Positions 57,180-64,000 of a stretch of 64,000 bases of DNA are shown here, piece by piece. The first letter of the stretch is position 1. Every line of letters begins with the position of its first letter. Source of the DNA: Zeimonas sp050187175 (GTDB lineage Bacteria > Pseudomonadota > Gammaproteobacteria > Burkholderiales > Burkholderiaceae_E); the NCBI GenBank assembly GCA_050187175.1, contig JBFWXS010000005.1:1-64000 (forward strand), written 5' to 3'. The notes beneath the pieces are model-generated. The model was not told the origin of the DNA and ran no database searches. It saw only the letters and a list, made by a program, of their open reading frames with translations. The position numbers and the translations under genes are program-made.

Positions 57180-58061
57180 ATGAGCCTCACCGCTGGACAG
57201 AAATTCCGCGCTGCGCTGGCCGCCGAACGGCCGCTGCAGATTCCGGGTGCGATCAACGCCAACCATGCGCTGCTCGCGCGTAACGCAGGCTTCCGAGCCG
57301 TCTACCTGTCGGGCGGCGGCGTGGCCGCCGGCTCGCTGGGGCTGCCGGATCTCGGCATCTCCGGCCTGGAGGATGTGCTGATCGACGTGCGCCGCATCAC
57401 CGACGTCTGCGATCTGCCGCTGCTGGTCGATGTCGATACCGGCTTCGGCTCGTCGGCCTTCAACGTGGCGCGCACCACGCGTTCGCTGATCAAGGCCGGC
57501 GCGGCGGCGATGCACATCGAGGACCAGGTCGGCGCCAAGCGCTGCGGCCACCGCCCGAACAAGGAGATCGTCAGCCAGGACGAGATGGTCGACCGCATCA
57601 AGGCGGCCGTCGACGCCCGCACCGACGAGAGCTTCTTCATCATGGCGCGCACCGACGCGCTGGCGGTCGAAGGACTGGACAGCGCGATCGAGCGTGCCGC
57701 GGCCTGCGTCGAGGCCGGCGCCGACGGCATCTTCCCCGAGGCGATGACCGAGCTCTCGATGTACAAGCGCTTCGTCGACGCAGTCAAGGCGCCGGTACTG
57801 GCCAACCTCACCGAGTTCGGCCAGACGCCGCTGTTCACCGTCGAACAGCTGCGCGAAGTCGATGTCGCGATCGCGCTGTATCCGCTGTCGGCCTTCCGCG
57901 CCGCCAACAAGGCCGCGCAGAATGTCTACGACACGGTGCGCCGCGACGGCACGCAGCAGGCCGCGGTCGGGTCCATGCAGACGCGGCAGGAGCTGTACGA
58001 CTCGATCGGCTACTGGGACTACGAGAAGAAACTCGACGACCTGTTCGCCCGCTCCAAGTGA
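57180..58061 (+). CDS. prpB: 2-methylisocitrate lyase
   Basis: PrpB cleaves 2-methylisocitrate to pyruvate and succinate in the methylcitrate cycle. The 293-residue protein is of the isocitrate lyase/PEP mutase superfamily, with the substrate and Mg motifs LLVDVDTGFGSSAFNVART, HIEDQVGAKRCGHRPNKEI (key KRCGH) and FFIMARTDALAVEGLD. The length is normal. It is directly followed by prpC (49 bp). Confidence 0.96.
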   Translation: MSLTAGQKFRAALAAERPLQIPGAINANHALLARNAGFRAVYLSGGGVAAGSLGLPDLGISGLEDVLIDVRRITDVCDLPLLVDVDTGFGSSAFNVARTTRSLIKAGAAAMHIEDQVGAKRCGHRPNKEIVSQDEMVDRIKAAVDARTDESFFIMARTDALAVEGLDSAIERAAACVEAGADGIFPEAMTELSMYKRFVDAVKAPVLANLTEFGQTPLFTVEQLREVDVAIALYPLSAFRAANKAAQNVYDTVRRDGTQQAAVGSMQTRQELYDSIGYWDYEKKLDDLFARSK

Positions 58062-58110
58062 GCCGCCGCCCGGCCCGCTTCCGACCCTTACCAAGAACGA
58101 GAGACAAGCA

Positions 58111-59268
58111 ATGAGCAACGAGACCCCGTCCGCAGGCTTCAAACCCAAGAAATCGGTCGCGCTGTCCGGCGTGACCGCCGGCAACACCGCGCTGTGCACC
58201 GTCGGCCGCACCGGCAATGACCTGCACTACCGCGGCTACGACATCCTGGACATCGCCGCGGCGGCGCAATTCGAGGAAATCGCCCATCTGCTGGTGCACG
58301 GCACGCTGCCGAACCGCGCCGAACTGGCCGCCTACAAGACCAAGCTGAAGGCCATGCGCGGCCTGCCGGCGAACGTGAAGGCCGCGCTCGAATGGCTGCC
58401 GGCCGCCTCGCATCCGATGGACGTGATGCGCACCGGCGTATCGGCGCTCGGCTGCTGCCTGCCCGAAAAGGATGATCACAACATCCCCGGCGCACGCGAC
58501 ATCGCCGATCGCCTGATGGCTTCGCTAGGTTCGATGCTGCTGTACTGGTATCACTACAGCACGAACGGCCGGCGCATCGAGGTCGAGACCGACGACGATT
58601 CGATCGGCGGCCACTTCCTGCACCTGCTGCACGGCAAGCCGCCGTCCGAAGAATGGGTGCGCGCGATGCACACCTCGCTGAACCTGTACGCCGAGCACGA
58701 ATTCAACGCATCGACGTTCACGGCGCGCGTCATCGCCGGCACCGGCTCCGACATGTATTCGGCGATCACCGGCGCGATCGGCGCGCTGCGCGGGCCGAAG
58801 CACGGCGGCGCCAACGAGGTCGCGTTCGAGGTGCAGAAGCGCTACGGCTCGCCCGCCGAGGCCGAGGCCGACATCCGCAAGCGCGTCGAGAACAAGGAGG
58901 TGGTCATCGGCTTCGGCCACCCCGTCTACACGATCAGCGACCCGCGCAACAAGATCATCAAGGACGTGGCGCGCAAGCTGTCGAAGACGGCCGGCGACAT
59001 GAAGATGTTCGACATCGCCGACCGGCTGGAAAGCGTGATGTGGGAAATCAAGAAGATGTTCCCCAACCTGGACTGGTTCAGCGCGGTCAGCTACCACATG
59101 ATGGGCGTGCCCACGGCGATGTTCACGCCGCTGTTCGTCATCGCCCGCACCTCGGGCTGGTCGGCGCACATCATCGAGCAGCGGGTCGACAACAAGATCA
59201 TCCGCCCGAGCGCGAACTACACCGGCCCCGAGAATCTGAAGTTCGTTCCGCTCGACAAACGCAAGTAG
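58111..59268 (+). CDS. prpC: 2-methylcitrate synthase
   Basis: PrpC condenses propionyl-CoA with oxaloacetate. The 385-residue protein is shorter than GltA and lacks its N-terminal domain. Active-site motifs are NLYAEHEFNASTFTARVIAG, GPKHGGANEVAFEV and IGFGHPVYTISDPRN. Placement between prpB and prpD supports methylcitrate over citrate synthesis, although such enzymes often have both activities. The ATG follows AACGAGAGA. Confidence 0.96.
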   Translation: MSNETPSAGFKPKKSVALSGVTAGNTALCTVGRTGNDLHYRGYDILDIAAAAQFEEIAHLLVHGTLPNRAELAAYKTKLKAMRGLPANVKAALEWLPAASHPMDVMRTGVSALGCCLPEKDDHNIPGARDIADRLMASLGSMLLYWYHYSTNGRRIEVETDDDSIGGHFLHLLHGKPPSEEWVRAMHTSLNLYAEHEFNASTFTARVIAGTGSDMYSAITGAIGALRGPKHGGANEVAFEVQKRYGSPAEAEADIRKRVENKEVVIGFGHPVYTISDPRNKIIKDVARKLSKTAGDMKMFDIADRLESVMWEIKKMFPNLDWFSAVSYHMMGVPTAMFTPLFVIARTSGWSAHIIEQRVDNKIIRPSANYTGPENLKFVPLDKRK

Positions 59269-59304
59269 GCCTTCTTATCCCTTCCCACTGGAATCGCGAA
59301 AGCA

Positions 59305-60756
59305 ATGGGCGCCCATATCTCCAATAAACGTCCGAAGCCGGACAAGGTCCTGGTCGACATCGTCGACTACGTGCTCGACTACAAGATCCGCAGCAAGGAG
59401 GCGCTGGAAACGGCGCGCGCCTGCCTGATCGACACGCTGGGCTGCGGCCTGGAAGCGCTGTCGTATCCGGCCTGCACCAAGCTGATGGGACCGATCGTGC
59501 CGGGCACGGTCGTGCCGAACGGCGCCAAGGTGCCGGGCACGCAGTTCCAGCTCGATCCGATTCAGGCGGCGTTCAACATCGGCGCCATGATCCGCTGGCT
59601 CGATTTCAACGACACCTGGCTGGCGGCCGAATGGGGCCACCCGTCGGACAATCTGGGCGGCATCCTGGCCACCGCCGACTGGCTGAGCCGCAACGCGATC
59701 GCGCAGGGCAAGGCGCCGCTGACGATGCGGCAGGTGCTCGAGGCCATGGTCAAGGCACACGAGATCCAGGGCGTGATCGCGCTGGAGAACTCGTTCAACC
59801 GCGTCGGCCTGGACCACGTCGTGCTGGTCAAGGTGGCGTCGACGGCGGTCGTCGGCCTGCTGCTGGGACTGAGCCGCGAGGAGCTGATCAACGCCGTGTC
59901 GCTGGCCTGGGTCGACGGCCAGTCGCTGCGCACCTACCGGCATGCGCCGAACACCGGCTCCCGCAAGAGCTGGGCGGCCGGCGACGCGACCAGCCGCGCC
60001 GTGCGGCTGGCGCTGATCGCGCGCACCGGCGAGATGGGCTATCCGTCGGTGCTCACCGCCAAGACCTGGGGCTTCTACGACGTGCTGTTCAAGGGCAAGG
60101 AATTCACGTTCCAGCGTCCGTACGGCAGCTACGTCATGGAGCACGTGCTGTTCAAGATCTCGTTCCCGGCCGAGTTCCATGCGCAGACCGCGGCCGAATG
60201 CGCGATGACGCTGCACGCCGAGCTGAAGAAGGCGGGCCGCAGCGTCGACGAGATCAAGAAGATCACGATCCGCACGCACGAATCGGCGATCCGCATCATC
60301 GACAAGAAGGGCCCGCTGGACAATCCGGCCGACCGCGATCACTGCATCCAGTACATGGTCGCCGTGCCGCTGATCTTCGGCCGTCTGACCGCCGAGGACT
60401 ACGAGGACAAGATCGCCGCCGATCCGCGCATCGATGCGCTGCGCGCGAAGATGGAATGCGTCGAGGACAAGCGCTTCAGCGCCGACTACCACGATCCGGA
60501 CAAGCGCTCGATCGCGAACGGGATCACGATCGAGTTCAACGACGGCAAGAAGCTGAAGGAAGTCGTCGTCGAGTACCCGATCGGCCATCGCCGCCGCCGC
60601 AAGGAAGGCATCCCCGTGCTGATCGAGAAGTTCCGCACCAACCTGGCACGCCGCTTCCCGAGCAAGCAGCAGCAGCGCATCCTCGACGTGTCGCTCGACC
60701 AGAAGGCGCTCGAGGCGATGCCGGTCAACGAGTACGTCGACCTGTACGTCATCTGA
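59305..60756 (+). CDS. prpD: 2-methylcitrate dehydratase
   Basis: PrpD dehydrates 2-methylcitrate to 2-methylaconitate. The 483-residue MmgE/PrpD protein shows DTLGCGLEALSYPACTKLMG, RWLDFNDTWLAAEWGHPSDN, and RKSWAAGDATSRAVRLALI. It follows prpC by 36 bp. Because this dehydratase is the iron-independent type, hydration of methylaconitate would be done by an aconitase such as AcnA or AcnB downstream; no acnD/prpF pair is present in the window. Confidence 0.96.
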   Translation: MGAHISNKRPKPDKVLVDIVDYVLDYKIRSKEALETARACLIDTLGCGLEALSYPACTKLMGPIVPGTVVPNGAKVPGTQFQLDPIQAAFNIGAMIRWLDFNDTWLAAEWGHPSDNLGGILATADWLSRNAIAQGKAPLTMRQVLEAMVKAHEIQGVIALENSFNRVGLDHVVLVKVASTAVVGLLLGLSREELINAVSLAWVDGQSLRTYRHAPNTGSRKSWAAGDATSRAVRLALIARTGEMGYPSVLTAKTWGFYDVLFKGKEFTFQRPYGSYVMEHVLFKISFPAEFHAQTAAECAMTLHAELKKAGRSVDEIKKITIRTHESAIRIIDKKGPLDNPADRDHCIQYMVAVPLIFGRLTAEDYEDKIAADPRIDALRAKMECVEDKRFSADYHDPDKRSIANGITIEFNDGKKLKEVVVEYPIGHRRRRKEGIPVLIEKFRTNLARRFPSKQQQRILDVSLDQKALEAMPVNEYVDLYVI

Positions 60757-60771
60757 GCCGCCGAGCCAGCG

Positions 60772-61431
60772 ATGCCGGTGGCCGCCGACGTGAACTGCGC
60801 GCAGCGGGCGCCCGCCGGCCCGCCGGCGGCGCCGTTGCGGCGGGCGGCGGGCACGCTGGCATCGGCGGCCTACCTGGCCTCCCTGGCCGTCCTGCTCACC
60901 GGCGCCGCCGCGACGGTGCTGGCGCAGCCCGCCGATAGCGAGTTTCCGAAGCGCCGCCCCGGCCTGTGGGAAGTCCGCACGGTGGGCGCGCAGGCCTCCG
61001 GGCTGCCGCCCACGCAGTTCTGCGTCGGTGAAGGCACCGATACCGCCGAGCACCATCTGGACCGCGGCGTCGGCCAGCGCGGCTCGTGCCGCTTCGGCGC
61101 GTTCCGCCGCGCCGGCCGGGCCTGGCTGGCCGAATCGGTCTGTCGCGAGTCGCGCACGGTGGTCACGAGCCGCGCCATCGCCACCGGCGACTTCGAGCAA
61201 GGCTACCGGATCGACACGCAGGTGCTCTACGACCCGCCGCTGGCCGGCATCCGCCGCGAGGACAAGGAAGCGCTGGAAGCCCGCTGGAGCGGCCCCTGCC
61301 TGCCGGGCCAGAAGGCCGGCGACGTGGTCGTCCCCGGCATGGGTACGCTGAACATGGTCGACGGCGGCTTCCGCGCCGAGCCGAAGCCGGCAGCGCCGCC
61401 GAGGCGGCGGCCGGCGAAGGCGGCGCCATGA
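60772..61431 (+). CDS. DUF3617 periplasmic protein
   Basis: The 219-residue protein has an N-terminal signal/hydrophobic segment (TLASAAYLASLAVLLTGAAA) and a DUF3617 domain beginning FPKRRPGLWEVRTV and containing two conserved Cys (TQFCVGEGTD, GSCRFG). A basic tail ends PPRRRPAKAAP. DUF3617 proteins are exported and uncharacterised; some have a lipocalin-like beta fold by prediction. The gene sits between prpD (15 bp) and acnA (79 bp), so it is probably co-transcribed with them, although its relation to the pathway is unknown. Confidence 0.85.
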   Translation: MPVAADVNCAQRAPAGPPAAPLRRAAGTLASAAYLASLAVLLTGAAATVLAQPADSEFPKRRPGLWEVRTVGAQASGLPPTQFCVGEGTDTAEHHLDRGVGQRGSCRFGAFRRAGRAWLAESVCRESRTVVTSRAIATGDFEQGYRIDTQVLYDPPLAGIRREDKEALEARWSGPCLPGQKAGDVVVPGMGTLNMVDGGFRAEPKPAAPPRRRPAKAAP

Positions 61432-61510
61432 CGGTTCACGTTGTTTGCTGCTGGCCGGTGTATTCGGCTGCGGTTTGATTCAGAATCACGTTTTCTCCAC
61501 GAGGTCATCC

Positions 61511-64000
<2,490 letters not shown>

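Noticed and set aside
56836..57180. 114-codon frame ending at the prpB start
   Set aside because: It is low-complexity, repeat-derived and without homologous-looking segments; it looks like a spacer that happens to be open.
55704..58217. An 837-codon minus-strand frame over mdh, the spacer and prpB
   Set aside because: It runs antisense to conserved enzymes and through the 15-bp repeats; the composition is Arg/Ala/Gly-rich without motifs.

Overview
The window reads as a continuous chromosomal segment of a G+C-rich betaproteobacterium, most likely order Burkholderiales. The evidence is gene content and order: class I phaC with phaB and phaR, odhA-odhB-lpdA-zapE, sdhCDAB-sdhE-gltA divergent from mdh across a GntR gene, and the PA2778/PA2779 pair. 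The genus cannot be fixed from sequence alone. No tRNA, rRNA, insertion sequence, prophage or CRISPR array was seen. One 100-N assembly gap lies at 34902-35001 inside an 11-bp tandem repeat.

Layout. 1-8.9 kb: a cut-off OmpA-like lipoprotein gene, a FecR-domain gene, ispD-ispF, mfd, serB, an MFS exporter and a vapBC toxin-antitoxin pair. 8.9-14.5 kb: rimO, then a polyhydroxybutyrate locus (phaC-phaB-phaR, no phaA) with a strong hairpin after each gene. 14.2-21.8 kb: housekeeping genes (pgeF, rluD, bamD, a YoaA/DinG-type helicase, zapE) plus small or low-complexity proteins. 21.8-29.4 kb: the 2-oxoglutarate dehydrogenase operon (odhA-odhB-lpdA-zapE) and an envelope pair (PA2779, PA2778 families). 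29.7-34.5 kb: a three-gene 2-oxoacid:ferredoxin oxidoreductase operon whose first gene is a GltD-like flavoprotein with extra 4Fe-4S motifs. 34.5-43.3 kb: stress, detoxification and unknown genes, including a winged-helix/hydrolase fusion, a 1-Cys peroxiredoxin, a GST, a chemoreceptor and two exported proteins. 43.4-48.7 kb: an accessory, probably catabolic operon (Bug binding protein, NmrA-like reductase, IclR regulator, M29-like protein, ATC-hydrolase family protein, SDR). 48.7-49.5 kb: a gene-free stretch holding two copies, in opposite orientation, of a structured element. 49.5-64 kb: two divergent respiratory operons, sdhC-sdhD-sdhA-sdhB-sdhE-gltA leftward and mdh-prpB-prpC-prpD-DUF3617-acnA rightward, around a GntR regulator and its probable operator.

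How the genes fit together. Much of the window is central carbon metabolism. gltA, acnA, odhAB-lpd, sdh and mdh give most of the TCA cycle. prpB, prpC and prpD, with a hydratase, give the methylcitrate cycle for propionyl-CoA, and pha genes store surplus acetyl units. The ferredoxin-type oxidoreductase may be a second route for a 2-oxoacid such as 2-oxoglutarate.

The most unusual signal is the pair of structured elements at 48.83-49.44 kb. Their stems differ in sequence but stay base-paired between copies, while the putative single-stranded segments are conserved. A second theme is short tandem repeats, both in protein linkers (mfd, rimO, phaC, the C39 peptidase, a coiled-coil protein) and between genes, including repeated gene ends that carry the stop codon.
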